Source: Paenibacillus spiritus
Lineage (GTDB): Bacteria > Bacillota > Bacilli > Paenibacillales > Paenibacillaceae
Direction of reading: 5' to 3'
DNA length: 64,000 bases
NCBI RefSeq assembly: GCF_008710135.1
Contig: NZ_VYKK01000030.1
Location: forward strand, 62,001-126,000
Shown: one piece after another, positions 8,495 to 17,204 of the stretch
Position numbering within the stretch: the stretch's first letter is position 1
Layout: each line of letters opens with the position of its first letter
Program-made: the position numbers and the translations under genes
Notes under the pieces: model-generated
Databases searched by the model: none
What the model was told of the DNA's origin: nothing
Seen by the model: the letters and a program-made list of their open reading frames with translations, nothing else

Positions 8495-10312
8495 TTACTT
8501 CGTCAATCCGTACAGCGCCTGCGCCGCCTCGGCCCGGCTGAGCGGAGCCGTTGCGGCGAAGAGACCTCCGCTGCGACCCTGCACCAGTCCGAGCGCAGCC
8601 GCCGTCCGCACCGATTCCGCCGCCCAAGAGGCGACGCGGTCCATATCGGCAAAAACCGGAGGCGCCGTCTTCACCTCTGACGGTCCGCGGCTGTAGGCAT
8701 AGGCCTTCGTCAGCATGACGGCCATCTCCTGGCGGGTCAGGGTGCCCGACGGGTCGAAGACCCGCTCGCTGCGGCCCGAGACGATGCCGGCCGCCGCGGC
8801 TGCGGCCACTTCGCCTTCATACCAGGCTCCCGCCGGAACGTCGGCGAAGGACGCCTTCCCGGCGGCGGGCATCAGGCGAAGCAGCCGGGAGAGCATCGCG
8901 GCGAATTCGGCCCGCGTCACGCTGCGGGCCGGTTCGAACGCCGCGCCGGTTCCGCCGGCGATGCCCTTGGCAGCCAGCGACCGGACAGCGCCGTACGCCC
9001 AGTGCGAACGGGGCATATCCGGGAAGGTCCGCTCCACGCGCAGCACCGCATAGGTGCTGAAGTGGCGGATGGAAGCGGAGATTACCTCTCCGCTGCGGCT
9101 GCCTCCGGCATATTCCCGAGCGCCGTCTTCCGCGATGTAATAAATGCCGGTGATATCTTGGTCGGACGCGGAAGATGCGGCCGCCCGAAGCGTCAGGGTC
9201 AGCGGCTCGGCGAACTCGCGCACCGGCTCCGCCGTTCCGTTCTTCTCCACCGCCAGGGAGAAGGCATAGGCTTCACCGGCGGAGGATACGGCGAGGCCGC
9301 CGCCGTCCGCCGTTCGGCCGCCGCCGCTGCGGGCCAGAAGCGCCGCCGTACTTGCGGCGCTCACCGGCTCGGCCTTCAGGACGAGCGCGCCTTCCGCTGC
9401 TGCGGCCCGGTCGCCCAGCGACTTCATCAGGCCGGCGGGAATTTCCAGCGCGAACGCCCCGCCGCTCCCTCCGGTCAGGCGGAGCGCCTGACCGCCGATC
9501 GCCGCCAGCGTTCCTGCCGGAAGGCGCAGCGTCTCTGCGCCGGGCGGCAGAGCCAGCGTCACCCGGCCGCCGGCCGATGCCGCAGCCGCCTGCTCCGGCG
9601 TAACCGTGACCGGCTGCGCCGCTTGCCCGCCCGCCGCCGCGCCGCTGCCCGCGCCTGCGGCAGGACCTGCGCTGCCGGTCCCTGTGCCGGCGCCCGCCTC
9701 CGTTCCGCCGCCGGACGCCGCAACCGCCGCCTCGGCGCCGAGCAACGTCTTCGGCGCAGCGCTCTCAAGCCTGCTGTTCACCAGCTTGACGCCGGACAGC
9801 GACAGTTCGCTCTTCCCGGCGGAGACCGCCCGGAAGACTACCGTCAGCAGCTTCCGGCTTCCGGACATCCCCGGCGTTTCGGAGCCGATCTGCGTGTAGG
9901 CGAAGGCCGCCTTGCCGCCTGAGACGGAAGCCGGCACGCCCATTCCGCCTGCGAGTCCGTAAGCTGCGGAGACATACTCCAGCTTCGCCGGATCATAATT
10001 CAGCGTCATTTCAAACGCGTACAGATCCGCCAGACCGTCGCCTGTCACAGTCACGGTCACCTCGCCGCCGACTGCGGCCGGCGCCGCCGATAAGGAGACG
10101 GACGTCCCTGTCTCGGCGGCCGTCCGAACGGCTACGGCGTCCCGCTCCAGGGCTTGCACCCCCCGAGCGCCGCTCCCTGCCGATCCGCCCCCTGTCTCTC
10201 CGGCGGCAGCCGCCCTTCCGGCACCCGCCCCGCCCGGAACCAGCAGCAGGGCCGCCAGCAGCAGCAGGCCGCAGCGTCCGGATCTTCTTGCGTCTCTTTC
10301 CGTTCTGTTCAT
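8495..10312 (-). CDS. Cell-surface protein with cohesin-like domain and three SLH motifs
   Basis: This 605-residue secreted protein begins with a basic stretch and a hydrophobic LLLLAALLLVPGGAG signal peptide. Residues about 70-198 form a cohesin-type beta-sandwich (SLSAAPAAVGGEVTVTV, then FEMTLNYDPAKLEYV and LLTVVFRAVSAGKSEL). A Gly/Ala/Thr-rich linker follows, then a region of unknown fold, then three S-layer homology motifs (about 425-605: FPDMPRSHWAYGAV, FADVPAGAWYEGEV, FADMDRVASWAAESV). SLH motifs bind pyruvylated wall polymer, so the cohesin would be displayed on the cell surface. The ATG at 10312 follows GGAAGGAG. It lies downstream of the dockerin-bearing galactanase in the same direction. 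Confidence 0.9.
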   Translation of the reverse strand: MNRTERDARRSGRCGLLLLAALLLVPGGAGAGRAAAAGETGGGSAGSGARGVQALERDAVAVRTAAETGTSVSLSAAPAAVGGEVTVTVTGDGLADLYAFEMTLNYDPAKLEYVSAAYGLAGGMGVPASVSGGKAAFAYTQIGSETPGMSGSRKLLTVVFRAVSAGKSELSLSGVKLVNSRLESAAPKTLLGAEAAVAASGGGTEAGAGTGTGSAGPAAGAGSGAAAGGQAAQPVTVTPEQAAAASAGGRVTLALPPGAETLRLPAGTLAAIGGQALRLTGGSGGAFALEIPAGLMKSLGDRAAAAEGALVLKAEPVSAASTAALLARSGGGRTADGGGLAVSSAGEAYAFSLAVEKNGTAEPVREFAEPLTLTLRAAASSASDQDITGIYYIAEDGAREYAGGSRSGEVISASIRHFSTYAVLRVERTFPDMPRSHWAYGAVRSLAAKGIAGGTGAAFEPARSVTRAEFAAMLSRLLRLMPAAGKASFADVPAGAWYEGEVAAAAAAGIVSGRSERVFDPSGTLTRQEMAVMLTKAYAYSRGPSEVKTAPPVFADMDRVASWAAESVRTAAALGLVQGRSGGLFAATAPLSRAEAAQALYGLTK

Positions 10313-10388
10313 CTCGCCCGTCTCCTTCCCGCCGGCAGCGGAAAGCCCGCGCAGGCGAGCTGCGGGGACCTTCGGCTTCTTACCGGTT

Positions 10389-10479
10389 TCGCTTCCATCT
10401 ATCGCTTCCATCTATCGCTTCCATCCATCGCTTCCATCCATCGCTTCCATCCGTCACTTTAATCCGTCGCTTCAACCCG
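10389..10479. repeat. Tandem 13-bp repeat, seven copies
   Basis: Seven head-to-tail copies of TCGCTTCCATCNN fill the gap between the galactanase and the SLH gene. Five are nearly perfect and two are degenerate. The period of 13 is not a codon multiple, and no reading frame of the flanking genes includes it. On the transcribed strand it gives a purine-rich GATGGAAGCGA series. Confidence 0.9.
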
Positions 10480-10488
10480 CCGCGCCCC

Positions 10489-13131
10489 TCAGAACTTGCC
10501 CGGAATCTTCCGGGCCGTCGCAGCCAGATCCATAATGTCGATCTTGCCGTTCTTGTCGGCGTCGTACGGCTTGAACAGGTACCAGTCGGCCCCGCTCGCC
10601 GTCTTGCCGTAGGCGATCGAGACATTGGCCAGGTCGCGGATGGTTACCGCCGCGCCGAGCGTCTCCAGCGTATAGGCGGAATTCAAATACGTCTCTGCCG
10701 CCAGGGTCAGCTTCGCCGCCGCAGCGTCCGCCTTGGCCTGGCCTGTAGTCGCATCGGCGCGGACCGCCTTGGCCGCCGCAATGGCGTCCTTCAGCGCATT
10801 CCGCGACTCCGTGGCATATCCGCCCAGATAAGCGCCGGCCGAAGTGGCTGCATACTTGGCTTCGGCATCCGCAATCGCCGCGTCCAGCGCCGTCATGTCG
10901 GCCGCCGCCGAGATTGTCACCGAGGCCGAGGAGCCGGTCGCCGAAATCAGGGGGCCCCCGTCCGAGACCGCGATATTGGCCGCCTCTACAACAGCGGAGC
11001 CGCTTGCCGCTCCGGCCTTGGCCTTGAACGTCAGCTTCAGCAGCGACGCTTCATTCGAGACGGTTCCGCCTTCGGCCGCAAGCACCAGATACGCCGCATT
11101 CCCTTCGTCGCTGACCGTCTGACGGACCACCTTAAGGCCCTCTACCAGGGAAGACGCTTCCACGAACTCCAGCTTCTGCGGGTCGTAGCGCAGCGTCATT
11201 TCTTCCGTACGGAACGGGTTCTCCAGACCGCCAATTCCAAAGGTCAGGTCAAAAGACGAACCCGGACTTACCGTCATGCCGCCTCCCGTCAAGGTTCCGG
11301 CCGGCTGGCTCATGCGCACCAGCTCGAAGTCGTCGATCCACCCCCAGGTACCTCCCGGACCCGCCATGTCGATGCCGATGGTGGCCTGCCCGTTCGTCAC
11401 GGCAATGTTCCCGACCGTGTAGGGCTTCCAGACATTCCAGCCTGTATTGACGGCATCCGTATAGAGCGGGTCTCCCCCGTATCCGTCGGCGAACAGGCGC
11501 AGCTTCGTTTCACCGCCGCCCCCCGAGATCCAGGCCTTCAGCGTATAAATGCCATTCTCCAGTCCGGTGACCGTCTGCGACAGCTTATAGGCATAATCCG
11601 ACCCGTACCAGTAATTGAAGCCGTTCGCTCCCGCATGGACGTTGGCCGTGTCGTTCTTGACACTGCCCGCCTGGTCTCCGGTCAGCGTCCAGTTATCCAT
11701 CCAGCTCTCGAAGCCGGGGTTGCGGACCATATTCGCATTGGCAAGCACCTTGACCGTTACCGATGCCTTCTCGGCCAACCCCTCGACGCTGCCTTCCAGC
11801 GTGAACTCCCCGGCTGCATCCAGCTTGCCGGACGGAACGGCATCCCAGACGACCGGCGCCGGCGTAATCGATCCGTCGTTGTAGAGCACGCTGGCCGTTG
11901 CCGGCAAGTCCGGCTCCTGGCCCTTGACCGTCGTCACGCCTTCGGACGCATAGACCTTGATCGGGGCCTTGGCCAGACTGCCCGGCTCGTACTTGAACGC
12001 ATCCAGCGAAGACAACGCGTTCCCGTCAAAATCAAACATCGCCTGATTCTCCCAGCCGTTGACGTCGCCTTCCTTCCAGCCGACGCCCGACAGCCAGGCC
12101 GGTTCCCAGTAGAATACGCCCAGCCCCTTGCCTTCGTCCACATGGGCAACCGTGTTCAGCACCGTCTCGGTCACCAGCTTCTGATTCGCGGGCGAAGCCG
12201 GGAAGCCCGCCTTCTCGGTATCCGCGAGTTTGGCAATATTGCCGCCCTCAACCGGGTCCGCATCCTCCAGCGTGAACGGATAGGCCGTCTCGGCCACCAC
12301 AATTTCCTTGCCGTACCGGGCCACCATATCGTTCATGTTCGTCTTCAATTCCTGGAAGGTGCCGTGCCAGTACGGATAGTAGGACATGCCGATGACGTCG
12401 TAATCCAAATTGCGGCTCTTGGCCTGGTCAAAGAAGCTGCGGAATTTGGCATTATTCCCGCCCTCGGCCAGATGCAGCATAATCTTCACCGAGCCGCCGG
12501 ACGGCGTCGTATCGCGTACCGCACGGATGCCCTCGGAGAGCAGCGCCGCCAGATTATCGAAGCTGCTTACTGCGCCGTCCGGCAGCAGCATGCCGCTGTT
12601 GATTTCGTTGCCGACCTGAACCATATCGGGATAAGCGCCGGCATCTTTCAAGTCGGTCAGCACCTCTGCCGTATACTCATACACCGCCTGCTTCAGCTCA
12701 TTGAAGCCGAGATCCTTCCAGGCCGCCGGCTTCTCCTGCTTGCCGGGATCGGCCCAGAAGTCCGAATAGTGGAAGTCCACCAGCAGCTTCATGCCCGCCG
12801 CCTTGACGCGGGGCGCGATTTCCAGCAGCTTGGCCGCATCGTTGAAGCCGCCCGATTCCGTAGGCTGATTCCACACCCGCAGCCGGACATAATTGACGCC
12901 GTGGTCCTTCAGAATGGCCAGCAGATCCTTCTCCTGTCCATCCTCATAGTAGTGCATTCCCTTGGCTTCGATCGCTTGCAGAGTGGAAATATCCACCCCT
13001 TTAATAAAGGTATCCGGGTCCGACAGCCCCGAGGCGGCCTCCGCCTGCCTCGCCGCTCCCGGCATCCACAGTGTAAGCGTTAACATAATAATCATAGCCG
13101 CAGTCCATCCGCGACGAACAGCTCTTCTCAT
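10489..13131 (-). CDS. ganB: GH53 endo-beta-1,4-galactanase with Ig-like, CBM61-like, cohesin, FIVAR and dockerin modules
   Basis: This 880-residue secreted enzyme should cleave beta-1,4-galactan side chains of pectin. After a signal peptide ending near AEA (about 32), the GH53 barrel (about 38-385) shows the acid/base Glu176 in VQVGNEINSG and the nucleophile Glu281 in VVAETAYPF. Then come a bacterial Ig-like module (about 395-465) and a galactan-binding CBM61-like module (about 470-605, NPGFESWMDNW to GWIDDFELV). A cohesin-like module (about 615-745), a helical FIVAR-type module (about 750-815) and a dockerin-like tail with the calcium loop DADKNGKIDIMDL follow. Bacillus GanB is only the catalytic domain. 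The upstream region holds a regulator site and a TACAAT -10. Confidence 0.93.
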   Translation of the reverse strand: MRRAVRRGWTAAMIIMLTLTLWMPGAARQAEAASGLSDPDTFIKGVDISTLQAIEAKGMHYYEDGQEKDLLAILKDHGVNYVRLRVWNQPTESGGFNDAAKLLEIAPRVKAAGMKLLVDFHYSDFWADPGKQEKPAAWKDLGFNELKQAVYEYTAEVLTDLKDAGAYPDMVQVGNEINSGMLLPDGAVSSFDNLAALLSEGIRAVRDTTPSGGSVKIMLHLAEGGNNAKFRSFFDQAKSRNLDYDVIGMSYYPYWHGTFQELKTNMNDMVARYGKEIVVAETAYPFTLEDADPVEGGNIAKLADTEKAGFPASPANQKLVTETVLNTVAHVDEGKGLGVFYWEPAWLSGVGWKEGDVNGWENQAMFDFDGNALSSLDAFKYEPGSLAKAPIKVYASEGVTTVKGQEPDLPATASVLYNDGSITPAPVVWDAVPSGKLDAAGEFTLEGSVEGLAEKASVTVKVLANANMVRNPGFESWMDNWTLTGDQAGSVKNDTANVHAGANGFNYWYGSDYAYKLSQTVTGLENGIYTLKAWISGGGGETKLRLFADGYGGDPLYTDAVNTGWNVWKPYTVGNIAVTNGQATIGIDMAGPGGTWGWIDDFELVRMSQPAGTLTGGGMTVSPGSSFDLTFGIGGLENPFRTEEMTLRYDPQKLEFVEASSLVEGLKVVRQTVSDEGNAAYLVLAAEGGTVSNEASLLKLTFKAKAGAASGSAVVEAANIAVSDGGPLISATGSSASVTISAAADMTALDAAIADAEAKYAATSAGAYLGGYATESRNALKDAIAAAKAVRADATTGQAKADAAAAKLTLAAETYLNSAYTLETLGAAVTIRDLANVSIAYGKTASGADWYLFKPYDADKNGKIDIMDLAATARKIPGKF

Positions 13132-13163
13132 CCTTCCAATCCCCCTCCCATGATTTCTCTCTC

Positions 13164-13230
13164 ATTGTAGGCGACCGCCGACCCCTTCCAACAGCGAGAG
13201 AGGCAACGAATCCTAGTACGCGATCAACGA
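13164..13230 (-). promoter_or_regulatory. Galactanase promoter with AraC-type direct-repeat operator
   Basis: On the reverse strand TCGTTG (13230-13225) is repeated exactly 21 bp later as TCGTTG (13209-13204). After 34 bases comes a TACAAT -10 (13169-13164), 32 bases before the ATG. The same architecture occurs at 24488-24553, 20842-20908 and 19116-19181. It is taken to be the binding site of the locus's YesN-type regulator. Confidence 0.65.
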
Positions 13231-13283
13231 TCTTTGCTTTTTTAAGAGCTTTTACTTTAAGAGCCGTCCTGTGTCCGCGCACC

Positions 13284-13314
13284 AAAAGAACCGCGGCGCC
13301 AACCGCCGCGGTTC
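13284..13314 (-). terminator. Rho-independent terminator after GH42 gene
   Basis: A 10-bp GC-rich stem (GAACCGCGGC with its complement) with a short loop is followed by TTTT on the reverse strand. It lies 34 bp after the beta-galactosidase stop and separates that operon from the galactanase. Confidence 0.75.
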
Positions 13315-13347
13315 CCTTCCTTCCTGCATCCGCCTCCTTGGAACGGG

Positions 13348-15414
13348 TTAATGCGCCGCCCGCTTCAGAATGCGGACGCCGTAAGCCGGCAGCTCCAGCG
13401 GTCCGGTTACCGCTTCGCCCGTCTCGGCGTCGGTATACGCGGCGCCGTCCAGCTCCACCGTCTCCGCCTGGCCGGAGAAGCCGAGCACGAAGACATAATC
13501 GTGCTCTTCGTCGCTGCGGAGCTGGGCGGTTACGCCCGCCGGCAGCGGGGCGTTCAGCGCCCGGCGCACGCCGGCCTCTTCCACGAGGCGGCCGTAGAAC
13601 GCCTCATAGAAGGCATCGTCCTTGACGCGTCCGCCGAGATAATACGCCTTGCCGGCACCGCGGCCGTTCACGGTCAGCACCGGCCGCCCGGCGTAGAAGT
13701 CGTCGCCGTATACAGCCAGCGTCTCGGCGCCTTCCGTATGAATCAGCTCGCACAGCTCATGGATCGGATGCTCGCCGCCGAAGCCGAGCCGCTCTGCGTT
13801 CTCTACCACGAGCCGGTTGAGCTGGCCGTCATGCAGCCCGTCGATCTCCTCGGCCCAGATGCCGAGCGTCTCCCGCAGCGGTCCCGGGTATCCGCCCAGA
13901 TAGCAGAGGTCGGTCTCGTTGACTACGCCGGTCCAATAGGTCGAGACCAGCGTGCCGCCGTTCCGGACGAACGCGTCGATCTTGGCTCCCGTCTCCTCGC
14001 GGAGCAGGTAGGCCATCGGCAGAAGCAGCAGCTTGTAGCCCGAGAAGTCATCGTCTGACCCGACGATGTCGGTCGGAACGCCAAGCTCCCACAGCGCCTT
14101 GTAGTGCTGCATGACCGTCTCTTCGTAATGCAGTCCGCCGTTGCGCGGACCCTGGGCGTCGTTCACCGCCCAGCGGTTGTCCCAGTCGGCGAGAATGGCG
14201 GCTTCCGCCGGCACATTCGTGCCGAGCAGCTCTGTCAGACCGGCCAGCGTCTTGCCCAGCTCGGCCACGTCCCGGAAGACGCGGGTGTTCTCATGGCCGG
14301 CGTGATCCACGACCGCGCCGTGGAACTTCTCGCTTGCCCCGCGGCTTTTGCGCCACTGGAAATACTGGACGGTGTCCGATCCGTGCGCCACGGCCTGGAG
14401 CGAGGACAGCTTGTGCATGCCCGGCTTCTTCAGCTTGCTCACCGGCTGCCAGTTCGTCAGGCTCGGCGTGCTCTCCATCAGCATGAACGGCTTGTGCTTC
14501 AGCGTGCGGAACAGGTCATGATTGAACGCGAACCAGGCCGCAATCTTGGCCTCGGAGTCCGCTTCATGCCAAGTCGGATACGCATCCCAGGAGATGACAT
14601 CGACGACTTTGGCAAAATCCCGGTAGTCAATGCCGTAGAACCAGTCCATGAAGTTGGCCGTGCAGGGCAGATCGGCGTTGATCCGGCGCAGCGGCTGAAT
14701 CTCATGCAGGTAGAAGTCAATGGTCTGGTCGGAGACGAACCGGCGCCAGTCGAGATTGTGGCCGTGCACCATATTCTCCCCGTGCGGAGCCGGAGACTCC
14801 ACCTGGGACCAGGAGGTGTACGTGTGGGCCCAGAACGAGGTCCACCACGCCATGTTCAGGTTCTCCAGCGTGCCGTATTTGCGCTTCAGCCATTCGCGGA
14901 AAGCGTCCTGGCAGTAGTCGCAGTGGCATTCGCCGCCGTACTCATTGGACACATGCCAGCCGAGCACGGCCGGATGCTGTGAGTAGCGCTCCGCCAGCTT
15001 CGTGTTCATGATCGTGACTTTCTCCCGGTAGACCGGCGAGGTGTAGCAGTGGTTGTGGCGCATGCCGTGGAGATTGCGCACCCGGTTCTTCTCCACGCGC
15101 AGCACTTCCGGGTATTTCTCGGACATCCAGGCCGGACGAGCGCCGCTCGGGGTCGCCAGCCAGGCGTAGATGCCGTTCTCCGCGAAGGTATCCAGCACCC
15201 GGTCCAGCCATTCAAAGGTGAACGTGCCTTCCTCCGGTTCCAGCGCCGTCCAGGCAAAGATTCCGATCGCCATCGTATTGCAGCCGGCCAGCTTCATCAG
15301 CCGGATGTCTTCCTCCAGCACTTTCGGGTCATGCTGCCACTGGTCGGGGTTATAGTCGGCGCCGTGCATGAACACGGGCAGCTTGGGACTGATCGGCGGA
15401 AATTTGGTCGTCAT
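13348..15414 (-). CDS. ganA: GH42 beta-galactosidase
   Basis: This 688-residue cytoplasmic enzyme (no signal peptide) should hydrolyse galacto-oligosaccharides imported after galactanase action. The family start GADYNPDQWQ, acid/base Glu158 in GWHVSNEYGG and nucleophile Glu314 in PFMLMESTPS are present. So is the Cys cluster of GH42 (Cys123 and the CHCDYC motif at 163-168), which binds zinc in homologues. The trimerisation and C-terminal beta domains complete a normal length. GAAGGAG precedes the ATG. It is transcribed behind solute-binding gene 1, with a hairpin in between that may tune its level. It corresponds to GanA of the Bacillus gan operon. Confidence 0.95.
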   Translation of the reverse strand: MTTKFPPISPKLPVFMHGADYNPDQWQHDPKVLEEDIRLMKLAGCNTMAIGIFAWTALEPEEGTFTFEWLDRVLDTFAENGIYAWLATPSGARPAWMSEKYPEVLRVEKNRVRNLHGMRHNHCYTSPVYREKVTIMNTKLAERYSQHPAVLGWHVSNEYGGECHCDYCQDAFREWLKRKYGTLENLNMAWWTSFWAHTYTSWSQVESPAPHGENMVHGHNLDWRRFVSDQTIDFYLHEIQPLRRINADLPCTANFMDWFYGIDYRDFAKVVDVISWDAYPTWHEADSEAKIAAWFAFNHDLFRTLKHKPFMLMESTPSLTNWQPVSKLKKPGMHKLSSLQAVAHGSDTVQYFQWRKSRGASEKFHGAVVDHAGHENTRVFRDVAELGKTLAGLTELLGTNVPAEAAILADWDNRWAVNDAQGPRNGGLHYEETVMQHYKALWELGVPTDIVGSDDDFSGYKLLLLPMAYLLREETGAKIDAFVRNGGTLVSTYWTGVVNETDLCYLGGYPGPLRETLGIWAEEIDGLHDGQLNRLVVENAERLGFGGEHPIHELCELIHTEGAETLAVYGDDFYAGRPVLTVNGRGAGKAYYLGGRVKDDAFYEAFYGRLVEEAGVRRALNAPLPAGVTAQLRSDEEHDYVFVLGFSGQAETVELDGAAYTDAETGEAVTGPLELPAYGVRILKRAAH

Positions 15415-15474
15415 CGAGGTTCTCTCCTTCTCATGGGTCCGTAATGGGGTTCGGCGTGCGGCTTGCCCGCTTAT

Positions 15475-15506
15475 GATAAAAGGGAGACAGCCGTCTCCCC
15501 TTATCC
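15475..15506 (-). terminator. Intra-operon terminator between binding protein 1 and GH42
   Basis: GGGAGAC-GGCT-GTCTCCC followed by TTTTAT on the reverse strand is a compact intrinsic terminator 55 bp after the solute-binding gene. No promoter or operator copy was found between it and the GH42 start, so partial read-through probably feeds GH42. Confidence 0.7.
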
Positions 15507-15561
15507 GGTAGATTGTACCGTTCTATTCCGGTTCTGTTCGTTAGCCTTGTCAGACCTTGTA

Positions 15562-17148
15562 TTACTTGGACTGATTCGCCAGGAAAGCGTCGATCTGGCT
15601 CTGCAGTTCGGTCTGCACCTTCTCGATGCCGGCGGCTTTGAGCTGCTTCACCAGATCGGCCTGACCGTCCTTCAGGTTGCCGATGAGGCCGTATTCCAGC
15701 GGAATCGCGTAGCGCAGCATCACATTGCCGATATTGGCGACTTCCGTCTTCACCTTGCTGTCGTCGAAGACAAAAGTCTCGAGCGGGAAGTGATAGACCT
15801 TCTCCTGCCATTTTGCCAGCATGTCGTTGGCTTCCTGCGGATAGGCTTCGTCCTGCCGGTTCAGCGGGGAGTTCCAGCCCCAGCTGGAGAAGCCGCTGAA
15901 GTTATAGTTGGCATTGCTCGGACCGGCCTTCAGCTTGTCGTCGCCGATGGCTTCATAGTGCTTGCCGTTGATACCGTACATAGTCAGATCATGAATTTCC
16001 TTGTCGTTCTGAAGCAGGTCGATCAGCATCAGCGAACGTTCGGCGTTCTTGGAAGTCGCGTGAATCGCCATGCCGTTCTGCGTCGAGATGGCGCCGATCT
16101 TCTTGCTGTCCGGCGTCAAGTCGGCTATCGCCATTTCCACATCCGGCAGATCGCGGCGGGTCTCCTGAATATTGGAGGCCAGGGTACCCAGGTTCTGCGC
16201 ATAGGAGCCGACCTTGCCGGCTTTCATATCCTGCCAGACATCGTTCTTGTTGCTGACAATATTCTTCGACCAGGCGCCGCTGTCGGCTAGGTCTTTATAG
16301 TACGTCAGCAGACTGGCGAATTCCGGCGTATCGTACACATTGAATACCTTGGCGGAAGCGTCGTCCAGCTTGTACGCCAGCGGGAAGTTGTAGTCCACCA
16401 GGTTCCAGTCGTTCTTCTGCTCCAGCAGGATCTGATCCAGTTCATGCCATTTCCAGCCGTCGGCCGGCTTGGCGCCGAATGCGTTCATGCCCTTCTCGTT
16501 CTGGGCGATGGCTTTCAGATAAGCCGCATACGTCTCGGGGCTGGTCACCGGCTCCAGATTGTATTTCTTGCGCAGATCTTCGCGGATCAGCACCGCCTTG
16601 TCAGTCACTTCCTGGTTGTTGTTCGGCACCATGTACAGCTTGCCGCCCACCTTGGCCTGGTTCCAGGAGACCGAAGGCATCGCTTTCCAGGTCTGCGGCG
16701 CGTATTTCTGCAGCATATCGTCGGTCAGCTCCATGAAGCCGCCCTTCAGCGCCTGGTCGTTGTAGAACGCCCAGTTGGCGGTGTATACCACATCGAAATC
16801 TTCATTGGCCGCGAATTTCAGCGGATACTTCTGCTGCCAGTCGGCCCAGTCCAGGAATTCGGCGTCCACGGTCGCATTGATCTTGGTCTTGAGCAGCTCG
16901 TTGAGCTTGCCGAAGACTTCGTCGTAATCCGCCGGCTTGCCGCCGACCAGCACCATCTTCAGCTTGACTTCCTTGGAGGTATCGACCGCTCCGGCGGCCG
17001 CCGAAGCGCCGGCGGATGCCGCCGGCTGCGCCGTAGAGGACGCGGCATTGCCGTTGTTGTTATTGTTTCCGCCGCAAGCCGTCAGGGCGGCGGCCATCGT
17101 CATCGTCGCGGCCAGCGCCGCGATTGTTGTTTTTTTGCCAGATTTCAT
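15562..17148 (-). CDS. Sugar ABC transporter solute-binding lipoprotein 1 (DUF3502 type)
   Basis: This 528-residue extracellular binding lipoprotein has a signal peptide ending in the lipobox LTAC with Cys25, then an Asn/Ala-rich linker of about 40 residues. The mature part is a type-1 sugar-binding protein of the LplA/YtcQ sort. It is closely similar along its whole length to the product of 22859-24442; shared blocks include EFLDWADWQQKYPLKFAANE and NDQALKGGF. The ATG at 17148 follows AAGGGGG. It is downstream of the permease genes and upstream of GH42, so it probably captures galacto-oligosaccharides. Confidence 0.92.
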   Translation of the reverse strand: MKSGKKTTIAALAATMTMAAALTACGGNNNNNGNAASSTAQPAASAGASAAAGAVDTSKEVKLKMVLVGGKPADYDEVFGKLNELLKTKINATVDAEFLDWADWQQKYPLKFAANEDFDVVYTANWAFYNDQALKGGFMELTDDMLQKYAPQTWKAMPSVSWNQAKVGGKLYMVPNNNQEVTDKAVLIREDLRKKYNLEPVTSPETYAAYLKAIAQNEKGMNAFGAKPADGWKWHELDQILLEQKNDWNLVDYNFPLAYKLDDASAKVFNVYDTPEFASLLTYYKDLADSGAWSKNIVSNKNDVWQDMKAGKVGSYAQNLGTLASNIQETRRDLPDVEMAIADLTPDSKKIGAISTQNGMAIHATSKNAERSLMLIDLLQNDKEIHDLTMYGINGKHYEAIGDDKLKAGPSNANYNFSGFSSWGWNSPLNRQDEAYPQEANDMLAKWQEKVYHFPLETFVFDDSKVKTEVANIGNVMLRYAIPLEYGLIGNLKDGQADLVKQLKAAGIEKVQTELQSQIDAFLANQSK

Positions 17149-17204
17149 CGTTCTGTTACCCCCTTGAGAATGTTGTTGCATGTAGTTCCTTGCTGCGGGC
17201 TGCC

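Noticed and set aside
10288..13083. 931-codon open frame opposite the galactanase
   Set aside because: Antisense shadow of a gene with intact GH53 catalytic residues; composition rich in Arg/His/Gln as expected for a reverse complement.
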